A program made the translations under genes and the position numbers. From assembly GCA_963920765.1 (NCBI GenBank), contig OY987251.1:12837219-12901218 (forward strand): a stretch of DNA of 64,000 bases, read 5' to 3'. This stretch comes from Ulota crispa (Eukaryota > Streptophyta > Bryopsida > Orthotrichales > Orthotrichaceae). Shown in pieces: positions 47,781 through 59,709 of the stretch. The notes under the pieces were generated by a model, which was not told the origin of the DNA, did not search any database, and saw nothing but the letters and a program-made list of their open reading frames with translations. How positions within the stretch are numbered: position 1 is the first letter of the stretch; every line of letters starts with the position of its first letter.

Positions 47781-48033
47781 GTTACTCCACCCCTAAAGGA
47801 TGTTGCCTACCAAAAGTGTTGTATGTATTTGTAGGAGAATCATTTAGTACTTGAAAAAAAAAATTTACAACAACGGTCAAAAATTCCCCAAAAAAATCCT
47901 AGTTAACCAGGATTATGTTTTTGACTTGGTTTGAAATTTACAACTCCAATGGGATTCAAGTGCTATTCAAATACCTCATATGTAAACAACACAGGAGTCC
48001 GTATACAAAACAGCAACATCCTTTAGGGGTTAA
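47781..48033. mobile_element. TTAA-family element
   Basis: The left end CCACCCCTAAAGGATGTTGC and right end GCAACATCCTTTAGGGGTTAA are inverted over about 18 bp; the left TTAA is altered. Confidence 0.65.
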
Positions 48034-48084
48034 TAAGTGCCACTAAATCATCCAAGTATGATTGTAAATTCAAAGTATTGACCT

Positions 48085-48323
48085 ATTAACCTGTGAAGGG
48101 CCCTTGGGCTCTGGAGCTACGGTACCATATACGGTCGCAACCAATATTCAGAAGTTTGATTCAGCTGGAAATTAATTAAGTGTTTCTACCATACATATTA
48201 AAGGGTTGTATGATGATGGGTGCATATTTTTTTTTGAAAAGCCCTCAGAGCAGCTCTCAAATACGTTTGTACATACAATCATACATACAGCCGCAAAGGG
48301 CATTTGGGCCCTTCAAAGATTAA
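48085..48323. mobile_element. TTAA-flanked element
   Basis: TTAACCTGTGAAGGGCCCTT to GGGCCCTTCAAAGATTAA. The inverted copy is at 57130-57361 (shared ATACGGTCGCAACCAATATT and GAGCAGCTC). Confidence 0.75.
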
Positions 48324-48394
48324 CTCATTAACATCTTGTTTTTGGTTCATACTTAGGCTATGCATGGTCACATTTGCATACTTGCCAGGGTTGG

Positions 48395-49151
48395 TTAATC
48401 CTTGAACACCCTAGAGAACCAAAAGTGTCCTCACAAAGATTTTTGAGGTTTGTTTGAGGCACTGGATCTAATTTTTTGATCTTCTTATAAACTATAATTA
48501 TGAAGGCATTCAAGTGGTCCATGCAAGTAGAGTAATGGCAAGGCAAGCCAAATGTTTTACGAGTGCCTCAAGAGCCTCAATTGGATGATATGTTGTACAA
48601 GGCGTGGTAGCAAGCAATGTCTTACAAGCTCCAACCGGTCAATATCTTTTGCAAGCTTCCTTGAGTGCTTGGTGGTAGTGGAGAATTTGCCGGCAAGGGT
48701 TCAAGCATGTTTTAGACCCTTGTCATGGCAACCCTCCCTAGCTGTACCGGTCATCCTTTTCCATGCAATAGTAGTTTGAAGCCCTAAAACTTCACATAAA
48801 AAGAAGTGCAATCTTCAATAGTTTGCAAGGGTGTGCATTCACATATAATCTTGCTACTCACCAAAATTGAGATGAATTAGGGGCTTATAGAATTTTTTTA
48901 AAATTGATTAGTAATAACTACTTGCCAAAACATAAGATTTTGCCATCACATGTTTTATCAAATGATATAATCTTCCATCTACCATGGTCAATTGTTTCCA
49001 AAATTTGCTATTTGTTTTCTGATTAGATGCTCGACTATTTCCAAGGTCACTTTTTGTGGATCATCCCATTGATTGAGATACAATGCATCAAAGTTGTAGG
49101 TCTCCCAAAATCTTGATTTTGGTGAAAATGGCTTGGGCGCTTAGGGGTTAA
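48395..49151. mobile_element. TTAA-flanked element
   Basis: TTAATCCTTGAACACCC to CTTGGGCGCTTAGGGGTTAA. An inverted, shorter relative of 14950-16742; the less AT-rich section 48400-48790 is shared by both and may be remnant coding or captured DNA. Confidence 0.75.
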
Positions 49152-49385
49152 TCCATGAGCGCCCAGCCCAAATTCAGGCTGGGTTAGACCTTGTTGCAAA
49201 CAATCTGGCACTATAAGTTCAAAAACAACATCTAAAAGAGTTAGCCTTTGATCTTGCACAATGCTTAGGATTTGCAAATGTATGAAAAATTTGGTTTTCA
49301 TCACATGAATCAAAAGATTATACTGGTCAAAGTCTGCTAAAAATGGAGAGGCTAGATTTGGGGTGTTGGGGCGCTCAGGGGTTAA
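49148..49385. mobile_element. Short TTAA-flanked element sharing a TTAA with its neighbour
   Basis: It starts at the TTAA that ends the preceding element, then TCCATGAGCGCCCAGCCC, and ends GGGCGCTCAGGGGTTAA. Same family as 21925-22173. Confidence 0.8.
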
Positions 49386-51793
49386 AGGCCCAACATAACT
49401 CTATTGTTTGCATGTTTAAAAAAAATTAATAAACAAACCAACAAATAATTGAGCATCAATCACATTGCCTTTTATTCTAATTTAACTACATATATACAAA
49501 TATACAAATTAACAATCCTAAGCATTCCACCTTAATTTGTTTATTTTTTCAAAACACATGGATACATTGCTTCAAAGGTAATAAAAAATGAAACATAGAT
49601 TCTAGCAGTATGATGTCAAGAGGATCCCAACGACACTACCGGGGGAGCGGTGAGCGGTGAGCTTGTGAGCCGAGAGCGGGAAAGTCATGAGCGTGGACCC
49701 TAAATCCTAAACATTTGAAGTATAAATGAAAATCTACATTGACGAGCTTAAACATTTGTAGTAATCAAATGAAAATAGTACTCAAATTAAGAATGGGATC
49801 CTATTACCATGGATATTGGTTTGCACCCATGACTATGTACTTGAAACAGTTTAAGCCAAATATTTTAAAGGTTTTCTAAATCATTGTAGCACATGACATG
49901 GAATTAATAAAACAAAGTAGGTGGTATTCAGTAAAATAAAGAGAAGGTCCCATAATTAAGGGAATTTGATTTGCCATGACTTGGTGGTGTAATACAGGGG
50001 TTGTCAAAGCAATAGTTTAGATCTGTTGAGCAGTAGTAAGGGCATAGTTATGGGTATTATTATTTGGTCATAAACAGAGAATAACAAAACAGAAGTGCAA
50101 ATTGGAAAGATTTGTGTGTCTCAATCAACTTACATGTTTGGAATTTAGGCAAAAGAAGAAAATGAACAACCACAGAAGGGTCATTGGGTTTAGATGATGC
50201 AATTTACATCCATCATACTAATACTAAGAGTTTCAAAAGGTTAACCATCCACCCTCAAAGGAATGTATTAAAGGAAACTTGTGCACATACCACATTAAGT
50301 ACCATGGTAGTAGGGATATACCAATATATATTTAAAAGAAAAGCAATGACAACATCATTCTCATTGGATATACATGCATGGGAATGATTATAGAACATTG
50401 GTTTATAATATATGAAAAGAACATTGATGTCATTACTGAGGAACAAAATAGTTATAAGCAAAGGCACAGGTTCATCTACTCTTGCATTTTTATGGTCCCT
50501 GCTTGAATGAGGAGGGTTTTAACCTTAGAATAGCTAAAGCTAGGTGCATGAATAAAAGCGTCTTTCACGGGGTCCATCTTGCAATGGTAACAAAAAAGGT
50601 AATACAAATGTTTGCAGTTCACATATTGCCGACAACTTTTGATGGCAGCAACAACCATGTTGGTAAAGTTAGGACAATTGCAAGCAGTAAAATTTCCTAC
50701 TGTAATTTGGTAGACATTCAAATGGCCCTTAGATCCCATTTGAAGGGAAAAAATTTCCTATAAGGCAGGCAGAGGAAGCATTGTAGCTCCCAAAATTGAA
50801 CCGTGTACATTACCTGCACTTTTCCATTTATTCCTCAGCTTAAGAGTTGGCAAATTGGTGGAATGTCAAATGGTGGAGTTCTGCCTCTTCTATGGGTATG
50901 CGTCTAGATTGGGCGGGTCCACTTCATTATAATTGGATCATCAACAAGTCTACTTTCTAAATATGAGTCATAAATTCTCTCCTAAAGACTTCCTTTTTCA
51001 ATGAAACTAGGTCCATTTGCTAAAAAAATCCTACATTTTTACCCTTGTGACTTACATAGTAGTCACCCTTAGCTAGCATCCTCATAAATGACATTGTACG
51101 ATGTCTGAAAGGCTCTATGCAACAATTTGTAATTGATTGGCCCAAGGTTCCTGAAGTTTGGTCAATACTCTCTGATACAAAATCTACTTGTGAGGAGTCT
51201 ATTCTACTACGTACAACATGCAGGTTTTTGCTGCAGGAGCAACCTTAATTGTCCCCATGTCAACTATTTGGCATGGTTGCTCGCTTTGAGTGCACCCTAT
51301 ATCCACCAAAATAAAGTATATATCTCTAATGTGATAAGGGAAAAGGACTTTTGAACATAGCTCCTAAAATTGTCACAGTGCATTTTTCTTGCTAAATAGG
51401 ACTCTTGAATTGATATGTAGACTTATAATATGGGCACAATCTTTTGGCATCATTATTGGAGGATTGGGATGATTACATTTTGGAATAAATTTTTAATGAA
51501 TGTAATTTACATTTTGGAGAAATGGACTTTTATGTGCTCCTGAACAACTACAATTTTTGGTCCTATTTGAGGGTGATTTCTCTAAGTTAAATAAAAAAAA
51601 CAGTTTTTTTTTTTTTTTTTTACTTAAATGTCTTAAAATGGCATGAATTAGGGTGGTCAACCTTTGGAATTTGGAACTTTCGTTGAGAAGAGGGTGAATT
51701 CTCATCGGGAACACAATGTGCTCTTGAATGACTACAATTTTTGGTCCTTTTTTGGGGATTGATTTCTCTAAATTAAATCAATTCTTAGTGTTT

Positions 51794-52698
51794 TTATTTT
51801 CTTAAGTGTCTTAGAATGGTATAAACTAGGGTGGCCAACCTTTGGAATTTGGAACTCTCATTGAGAAGTGGGAGAATTCTCATTGGAAACACAAAAACAA
51901 TTCGTTTTGTACAAAAAAAGGGACTTTTTTTTTGCCACAAATGGGAACCCTTAGCTTGCATCTGCTTATTAGCACAAAACCAAAAATATGTTGTGACCTC
52001 TTGACGTCCATAATCCACTTTCCTTCCATGGTATATAGGAGCAGGAGTACCTTTCGAGCCTTTGCCAACTTTAGCAGTATATTTCAGACTGGTATTCCGC
52101 TGTTGAGCATGACACTTAATATTGGACTTAGATTTCATACTAGCAATGTGCCATTTTAATGTGTCACAGTCACTTTCAAAAGGTTTAGCTACATAGGTGG
52201 AATTAGTGACCTCCAATACAATACTAGGTCCACCTTAGGTGTCTTCAAAATTGCTTGAGGGCCTCTTTTTCACACGTGGTTCTAAAAAATTTAATTTACC
52301 AGGTTGGTGAGATTCTCCCTCATCACCAATTGGAGTGGTCGCTTTCCTCTTAGTACTACCAAAAACCTCTTTGCCTTCCAAATTAAGAATGCGTGTTCCA
52401 AGATCCTTCGCCCCTGGCAATGTATTTAGTACGGCAGCAATTTTTTTTGGGACTGCCGCTCCTCATTGCAACTCTTAGTTTCAACTTGTTTTTTAAAGAA
52501 CCAGAACCAGAGCATTGCCTTGGTGTAGGTATGCCCTAAAGTTTGTGAGTCATTGTCATGCTCGTACGCCATTATCACATGTAGCTTCAAATATATTACC
52601 TCAATAATTTCTAGATATTTGGAGCCACTTGTTGTGGACAATCTCTGACAAAAGCATATCCGCCAACTCCTCCAGTAAAAGTTATGCATACAATACAC
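51794..52698 (-). pseudogene. Decayed protein-like segment inside the 7.5-kb element
   Basis: Minus-strand frames of protein-like composition succeed each other (for example VMAYEHDNDSQTLGHTYTKA; RKATTPIGDEGESHQPGKLN; SMKSKSNIKCHAQQRNTSLK; TTYFWFCANKQMQAKG), separated by stops or frame changes. The CxxH-type spacing in the third piece may be a relic of a zinc-binding module, but I cannot name the family. It may be transposon-encoded or captured. Confidence 0.35.
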
Positions 52699-52829
52699 AT
52701 AATAGAAATTCTATTAATCTATGAGACACATGCCAAAATTTCTGACGAATACGGACAACTACAGAACATAATTCTTGGCAGAATGTTCACTTGCAATAAA
52801 CTTCAATGGACTGAGGTTCATCTCTTCGA

Positions 52830-53700
52830 GAATAGTTGCCACCCTATGACATCATTCTTGGAAGAATGTTCAAGTTCATTTCACTACGCACTGTGGCAAC
52901 TCCATGACATCATTCCTAGAAGAATGTTCAAGTTCATTTTCTTGCAGACAGTGCCCACTCTAAGACATCATTCTTGGAAGAATATTCAAGTGAAAGAAGC
53001 ATTGGAAAATGAACTTTAAGTGGAAGTTGGTAATTTCTTTTGACAGACACTAGAAGGTCTTGGACGTCACTCTTGGAAGAATGTTTAAATTCATTTTATT
53101 GCAAACAGTCTTCACCTAGAGACGTCATTCTTAGAAGAATATTCAAGTGAAAGAAGCATTGGAAAATGAACTTTTAATGGAAGGTAATAATTTTTTCACG
53201 GTCACTAGACGGTCTTGAATGTCATTCTTGGAAGAATATTTAAATTCATTTTATTGCGGACAGTGCTTACCCTAAGACATCACTCTTGGAAGAATATTCA
53301 AGTGAAAGAAGCATTGGAAAATGAACTTTTAATGGAAGGTAATAATTTTTTCACGGTCACTAGACGGTCTTGAATGTCATTCTTGGAAGAATATTTAAAT
53401 TCATTTTATTGCGGACAGTGCTTACCCTAAGACATCACTCTTGGAAGAATATTCAAGTGAAAGAAGCATTGGAAAATGAACTTTTAATGGAAGGTAATAA
53501 TTTTTTCACGGTCACTAGACGGTCTTGAATGTCATTCTTGGAAGAATATTTAAATTCATTTTATTGCGGACAGTGCTTACCCTAAGACATCACTCTTGGA
53601 AGAATATTCAAGTGAAAGAAGCATTGGAAAATGGACTTTTAATGGAAGTTGGTGATTTCTTTTCACGGACACTAGACAGACTTAGACGTCATTCTTGGAC
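52830..53700. repeat. 155-bp satellite array
   Basis: Near-identical units of exactly 155 bp: the marker GGAAAATGAACTTTTAATGG starts at 53161, 53316 and 53471, and a one-base variant at 53626. More diverged units precede it from 52830. Each unit contains two copies of a sub-motif CATTCTTGGAAGAATATT, so the array grew from a shorter repeat. Confidence 0.92.
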
Positions 53701-53859
53701 AAATGTTTAGATAAACAAGCAAGACCCAGGAATGGGTTTAATGAAGACCTAACCATACATTTGAAGAGATGTCTTGAAACTTGCACCACAATGAATGACA
53801 TGTACACCTCAAGTAGTATGAAGAGAAGCAATGATCTCCATTCATGTTGGATTTGATTT

Positions 53860-54470
53860 GGCATTGTAGTAATTGGACTAGGGGTGGTGCACGCTTCCGC
53901 GCCACACCAAAACCAAATACTACAAGGAATCTCCATTCATATTGGACTTGATCTTGCCTTGTAATATTTGGGCTTGGGATGACGCGGATGCGTGCGCCAC
54001 TCAGACCAATGCCGGCAATGATGCTGGTCAAGGTGGCGTGCACATCCGTGCCACCCCAAGCCCAAATACAACAAGGGGTCTCCATTCATGTTGAACTTGA
54101 TCTTGCCATGTAGTATTTGGGCTTGGAGTGGCACGGATGCGCGTGCCATTTGGACCAACTTCAGCAACGATGCTAGGTCCAGTGGCGCGCGCATCCGCGC
54201 CATCCCAAGCTCAAATACTACTAAGGATTTTCCATCATGTTGGACTTGATCTCGCTTTGTTGTATATGGGCTTGGGGTGGCGCAGATGTGCGTGCCACCG
54301 GGACCAACGTCGGCACTCCATTCTTGTTAGAATGTCGCCTTGTAGTATTTGGATCATGGGTGGCGCGAATGCACGCGCCACCCAAAATAGCGTTGTTGCC
54401 GATGTTGGTCCGGGTGGTGCGTGCAGCCGCGCCACCTAGGATCAACGCCTTTGCCTAGGCTCCCCTTGCA
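53860..54470. repeat. GC-rich palindromic array
   Basis: Repeated inverted pairs of GGTGGCGCGGATGCGCGCGC-type sequence, flanked by CTTGTAGTATTTGGGCTTGG and its inverse, at about 120-150-bp spacing. It is strikingly CpG-rich in an AT-rich setting. The ORFs across it on both strands are by-products of the repeat. Confidence 0.75.
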
Positions 54471-54589
54471 AGTCTTGTTTGATCATGCCTTTATGTCATT
54501 GGGCTTGGGGTGGCTTCAATGATTGTTTTTGTTCCATTGAATTATGTGAATCTAATCCACTTCTATTGAATGCTCGTAATTAGAATTCC

Positions 54590-56660
54590 AACAAGAGATA
54601 TTTGCAGCTTTGGGTAATGCTCTTTGGATATGTAATGATGCAATAGCTTCGGAAGACCAAACAGATACAAGCGTTGCCGATGCTATCCAGGCAGGTGCTA
54701 AGGCAAAGATCAAAAAGCTTTATGGCACGATGATAAAGCTTGTGGCCGTTGCACACTCGGCCAACGGCAAAAAGTTCATGGAGTAGGTATTTGTACATGT
54801 TATTTTAGTGTTGTATGTCATGAGGCTTTTTCTATTAGGTCAAGAACCACTATATTCAAGCAAAACTCCAGAAATGACCTTGGACAAGCTACAGATTATA
54901 GCTACCTGTTACACAACTGCTTTCCACAAAACTAAATTTCTGAAGTGGTGGAACTCATCTTTGCCCTTGCAAGAGTCAAGGCGGTTCCTCCAAAGCTAGT
55001 CCAGATGATCTTTTGAAAGTTTATTTGATTAAGTGCGTTTGGTTCGCCGAGGTAATTTGAACATGTCCCTGTTGCTCTTCTTGTGCTCCTATAGACTTGT
55101 TTTATTATGAATATATTATGTGGTATTTTTGAATTCAGTCAATCATGGATATAATTTGCATTTGTCAATGTTCATTTTCAGATTGAGGATGGTGCAACCG
55201 TTCACTTCAACAGCGTCCTCAAGAAGGATAATTTGCATGTGAACATGCTTGTGCCACTAGAGCCTGAGACTCTTTTGGAGTATACTAAAGGCTGGTGTCA
55301 AAAAATCTAGGATCAGGGGTTCAATGGGTACCTCAAAGGCGGCGGTAACTTTAAGCAGGGTGATAATTTTTCCAAATTTAATGGATCCAAACAAGCTGTT
55401 CAATGAGTCCTCCACCGGTATAATATTCACTTGGAGGCTCTCTATTTCTTTTTGTGATCTTTGCTTCATTGAGCTTTAGTACTAGTGCTACAGAGCTAGG
55501 GATCTTACAAAATGAGTTTGACAATTTTCTTATTCCTATTTTGAATCATTGCACTAGATAGGCATAATGTTTTCTCCTTTTGTGTTTGCTTGGTATGCTG
55601 TTTTTTATGTGAATCATGAGTATTATGTCACTTTGTAGTTGCTATCTAGATACTCTAAATGGAGATATTCTATCTCTATTGTTTATTTTGTTGAATGTAT
55701 TTCAAGCATGAGCTTAATAAACAGAGTATTTCATGTCATGACCTTCCCCCTTTCCTATCTTTCTGGCAAGATAGCAACTCTGCAAAGTACATGTTTACAC
55801 CTGCTCAGCAAAGAACCTATACCATGGCGCATTTGGCTAGTAATGGCTGGTATCTAGATTGTAGTATTGAGTTTACACACCCTTCAGAAGTGCAGTTGCA
55901 CAAATCTCTAGAAGGGGTTGGGGTGATTGACCTAGATGTTGATGAGTTTAGGGGGTCTGATGATGTGGCAAGAGCCAAGGAAATTGAGAAGAGGACCATA
56001 GTAGACAAGAAGCTAGGAGTTGAAGGAAGCTAGTGTTGTTGCTCAAAAGGTTGTCAAAGAGGCTGAGAAGATAAGGAAGGCCAAGGAGAATGTCGCTACG
56101 AAAGAGAAGGGACCTAAACCAAGAGGCAAAATTGTAAGGGTTTCAGTCGCAAATGTTTCTGACCAAGCTCCAATTTTGGTGGCTAGAACCTCCAACATAG
56201 AGACCCGGTCTCAAAGCACTTTGAAGAAGAAGAAGAGTGTGGCAATTGACTTGATTGACAAGGAGGAGATCCTTCTAAAAGGTATGGACGTCATGATCCT
56301 TGATGACCATTTGGATATTGTCATGGAAGACATGATCATCAATGTCTCCATTTCTAATGTTGTGGAGGACATGGACGACAAGGGTCCTAACAAATACACT
56401 AACATTATGCACTTCTTACAAAAGGTATTCACTTTATCTCTTATTTTTTCACTTTGAATTTTCACTGGCAATACCCATAGCTATCAAACATTTCATCTTA
56501 TTGTTTAAGTTCACATGAGTCTAGTTTTTATTTTGAATTTTGGACTGTGCTACTGCAAGTTGCCAAAGGCAAGGATCGGCTCTTTGAAGGGAAGGCGCAT
56601 GTGGGTGCTGTCGTTGATCTTGTACTTGTGATTGCCCAGTGATGGCAGCGGTAGGATAGG
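54590..56660 (+). pseudogene. Gene-like fragments inside the 7.5-kb element
   Basis: Separate plus-strand segments of protein-like character with splice-like borders: 54594-54783 (AIQAGAKAKIKKLYGTMIKL; LVAVAHSANGKKFM), 54836-54997, 55184-55307 (IEDGATVHFNSVLKKDNLHV after a TTTTCAG acceptor), 55790-56440 (DLDVDEFRGSDDVARAKEIE; a lysine-rich stretch KVVKEAEKIRKAKE) and 56555-56625 (VAKGKDRLFEGKAHVGAVVD). No continuous frame links them. I recognise no family; captured, decayed host exons or a worn element gene are both possible. Confidence 0.4.
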
Positions 56661-57129
56661 GACCATGTGTGGACCCTGTTAGCAGTGACTTTGCTGATGA
56701 GTCTAGTAAGGCTTAGCATTTTGGCGCTCTTTCACTTGGGTGGAATATTTTTTTGTATCAGCTTAAATATTCTATAGATTTTTGCTTTGCCTTGTTTGAT
56801 TTCATCTTCTTGCAACAATCATGTACGTTCTTATCTTTGCTTGTTCCCTTTTTATTTCTATTGATTCTTTATGTGACTGTGTCCCTGCATTCTGACCATA
56901 CTACTAGAGACCCTATTTTTAAATGGTTCATGCAAATGAAACCCTAAACTAACTTAATCCTGGTTTCTATGCTCCCACAGTCATAGGATTTTGGCTAATC
57001 TTGGCCACCCTAAACCCATGGTAATAGGTCCTTTCCGTAAATTCCTAGGTCACAAACTTCTCGCTCATAGGCTCATAGGCTCACGGGCTCTTGCTCACAA
57101 GCTCGCCTCCTAGCAACCCTAAGAGGATC

Positions 57130-57361
57130 TTAACCCTTGAACATCCCATTGGCCATCTTTGGCTGTATGTAAGGCCACATATGCAGCCGTATTTGAGCTG
57201 CTCTGTGGGCTTTCCAAAAAAAATTATGCACTCATCATCGTACAACCCTTCAATATGTATGGATGTAACACTTAATTTTTAGCTAATTCAAACTTCTGAA
57301 TATTGATTGCGACCGTATTTGATATCGTATCTCTAGAGCCCAAGAGCCCTTCAAGGGTTAA
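57130..57361. mobile_element. TTAA-flanked element
   Basis: TTAACCCTTGAACATCCCAT to CCCTTCAAGGGTTAA; inverted copy of 48085-48323. It abuts the right duplication of the 7.5-kb element. Confidence 0.75.
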
Positions 57362-57532
57362 CACAAAAAATAGCTTTAACTATCTGTCCTCACAAAGCAA
57401 GAAAATACAATGAACACAATTTTTAGAATAATAAAAGTAAAAACCAAACTAAATTTGCAAAGTTTTATTCTCATTTTTTAATTTAACCAATTACAAAAAC
57501 TAGATATTTTGAAAATTCACGTTCTAGCCATT

Positions 57533-57825
57533 AAGGTCAGTGTACCCAAATCTAATTGTGTACCTAATGGCGTCAGTATGATGATTTTACATCTCAAATC
57601 TAGATAAGCCATCAACCGTGTACCTAATGACGTATGTATGAATGTAGGGTGATGATTTTACAACTCAAACCTAGATAAGCCATAACTAGCTTATATCTTG
57701 TATCCCAAAAATAGGCTATCTATAACGTACTTAGATTTGAGTTGTATAATCACCACCCTGCGTATGTCTCCTGCGTACATATGGACGCCATTAGATACAC
57801 GGTCAAATTTGAGTACACTTACCTT
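57533..57825. mobile_element. Fold-back element with AAGGT ends
   Basis: AAGGTCAGTGTACCCAAATC at the left; GAGTACACTTACCTT at the right. Internal copies of CTAATGGCGT and AACTCAAACCTAGATAAGCC alternate in both orientations, giving a multi-stem fold. Confidence 0.65.
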
Positions 57826-57847
57826 ACCAAGAGATGTGCAACTCAAC

Positions 57848-58263
57848 TAAGGTAGAAGCACCTAAATAAGACAGCATTTGTTTACGGACACCTATAAATG
57901 AACTTGTGTATCTAATGGATTAGATACCCAAATTAGACATGCAAGTAAGCTAAAGTTATCACCATAATTGAGTATTCGAACACAAGTTGTGTAGGTGGCA
58001 ACATGTGGCATGGTCTTTTTGATGTTGCATTTGCATTTCATTACAAGCAATTCAATGAGGGTCTAGTGTCCACAATAGGTGTGTCTAGGGGGTTACCTTC
58101 AACAATTTGTAGTTTACTTATATGGTCTCAAAAAATTCCAAAAACAAATTTTCAACACTCTTTGTTGGTTTCCTAACCCTTCCTTCTACAATCTTAGAAT
58201 TTTGATACGCACTCATAGTGAATTGATTTAACAAAAGTGTCACATTTAGGTGCTTCTACCTTA
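57848..58263. mobile_element. AAGGTAG-ended element
   Basis: AAGGTAGAAGCACCTAAAT and its exact inverse ATTTAGGTGCTTCTACCTT bound 416 bp; TA flanks both sides. Confidence 0.75.
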
Positions 58264-58277
58264 CTTTCAAACTAATC

Positions 58278-58903
58278 TAAGGTAAGAGGCTCGAACTCCG
58301 TTAGGGCAGTAATACCGCTCACCTACCCAAATGAACTCCAATGGTACATGCCCTTATTCATAGCCTTTCAAAAATGTACAGTGGGCATACATTTGAGGAA
58401 GTGATCCATTTTTGAGCCCTATGACCTTTCCACTTCAAAATTTCATAACCCAACTGTTTCTAAAGGTGTTGGCCTTTACATTTACCTTCCCCTTTCAAAT
58501 AAGCCATATTTGAAGGGGGCCTCTAAACCCTCTACAAGCTATATTTTATGGTCATCATAGCTTACTTTATTGCTTTTGGAAGTTTTTTTGACTTGTAATT
58601 GGTTGACACTATACTTAGCAAGTTGCACTATTGAGGATACAAGTGACCATTCCCTCTAAAATGGATAGAGAGGAATTGGAGGGACCTTGACATTTAGAGG
58701 GTTGCATAAGATACTCTTAGAGCCCTATAACCTTTCCACTTCAAAATTTCATAACTAACTCCACTATGTTCTAAAAAATACAAAATAATTTGAGATACAT
58801 GCCAATTCCTAGAAAAATTTACTAAAGAATATATCAAGAAGTTTCACCTCCCCAAAATTCAGTTTCAGCTCTTAGATGGTCGGTTTATGAGCTTCTTACC
58901 TTA
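58278..58903. mobile_element. AAGGTAAGAG-ended element
   Basis: AAGGTAAGAGGCTC at the left; GAGCTTCTTACCTTA at the right. The interior repeats CCTATGACCTTTCCACTTCAA twice and resembles 23650-24150 inverted. Confidence 0.55.
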
Positions 58904-59003
58904 CCTTACCTTTCGGGGTATCGGGGTATAAGACAAAAGGTAATGCAGTACCGCGAATATCATCCCCTAGTCCAAGTAGATTGTAGACTCCATGCCCCTG
59001 CAG

Positions 59004-59274
59004 TGTAGTTATCCAGGCCCCTACTCGACATGACAAAGTCCTTTACAGCAGTCTACGAACAGTTGAAAGTTCACAAGCAAAAGAATATGTGGAGGGTCGG
59101 TTTATAGTGTCTACAAGTAAGGAGATAGAAGTGATTATTTTTAACACCGAGATAAGCGTCAGGGACGGCACCGCAATGGCTCTTTTCGCTCCGGATGGTA
59201 TGTGTAAAATCCAATCCAAAATGTCGGAAAGCAGTTTCTTATCAGTGTCCTCAGAGACAAGAATATCACCCACG
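59004..59274 (+). CDS. Possible internal exon of an unrecognised gene
   Basis: An open segment between an acceptor (CCATGCCCCTGCAG, or the TTGTAG at 58986) and a strong donor (CACGGTAAGT, GT at 59275). The frame reads VVIQAPTRHDKVLYSSLRTV then EGRFIVSTSKEIEVIIFNTE and ISVRDGTAMALFAPDG. The strand-rich pattern with DGTA is reminiscent of OB-fold domains such as those in CST/RPA-type proteins, but this is only a resemblance. The opposite strand is also fairly open. If real, the gene runs toward the 3' end of AdoMetDC and its upstream exons lie outside what I could recognise. Confidence 0.35.
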
Positions 59275-59469
59275 GTAAGTAGAATCCACAGTGTCCACAT
59301 TTGAAAATTACCATGGAGAATAGCATATAATTGTGCACAAATTTCACTAGACAGCTAGGACAGTACTCATAGATGTGCCAAAAGTATCAGACATTACTTA
59401 GTAAATATTCAAAACAATGCAAGAAGTTGATAAATGTATGCAAAATAAAGGAGCAACATTTGGCGACAG

Positions 59470-59709
59470 CCCACAAGGGAAAGGGGTAGGCTGAAGCAGG
59501 TGGAGGAACTAGGAACTCATATTTACCAGACAGTTCATACACAAATACATAGCCTACTTGAGAAAGATCAAGATCATATCAACATATCTTTTCAAAAAGC
59601 TATCTGTTTAATGCAAATGAGAATACTACAAATTCTCAGCATTAAAAATGAATGCCTATGCCCGAATATAGACTCACTATGGTCTCATCTGCGCTCTTGC
59701 AGCGTCTAA
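59470..59709 (+). CDS. Possible following exon of the same unrecognised gene
   Basis: It is phase-compatible with the exon ending at 59274: after TTGGCGACAG the frame reads PTRERGRLKQVEELGTHIYQ and continues TVHTQIHSLLEKDQDHINIS to a stop at 59709. Amphipathic helical composition, no known domain. An alternative acceptor (GCGCTCTTGCAG at 59701) could continue the gene. Confidence 0.25.
   Translation, partial: PTRERGRLKQVEELGTHIYQTVHTQIHSLLEKDQDHINISFQKAICLMQMRILQILSIKNECLCPNIDSLWSHLRSCSV

Larger units (their letters stand above)
49618..57129. mobile_element. 7.5-kb MULE-like element with gene-like cargo
   Basis: A perfect 9-bp direct repeat AAGAGGATC lies at 49618-49626 and 57121-57129. Just inside are inverted clusters of GTGAGC (GAGCGGTGAGCTTGTGAGCC at the left; GGCTCTTGCTCACAAGCTCG, partly, at the right), sharing an exact GAGCTTGTGAGC. 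A 9-bp duplication points to the Mutator-like superfamily. The outermost 20 bp match poorly. The interior holds decayed protein-like segments, a satellite and a GC-rich palindromic array. No MULE transposase core was recognised, so it is probably non-autonomous and possibly a gene-fragment-carrying (Pack-MULE) type. Confidence 0.6.

Noticed and set aside
53682-54458. Many overlapping ORFs on both strands
   Set aside because: By-products of the GC-rich palindromic array; the repeated peptides arise from the repeated DNA.
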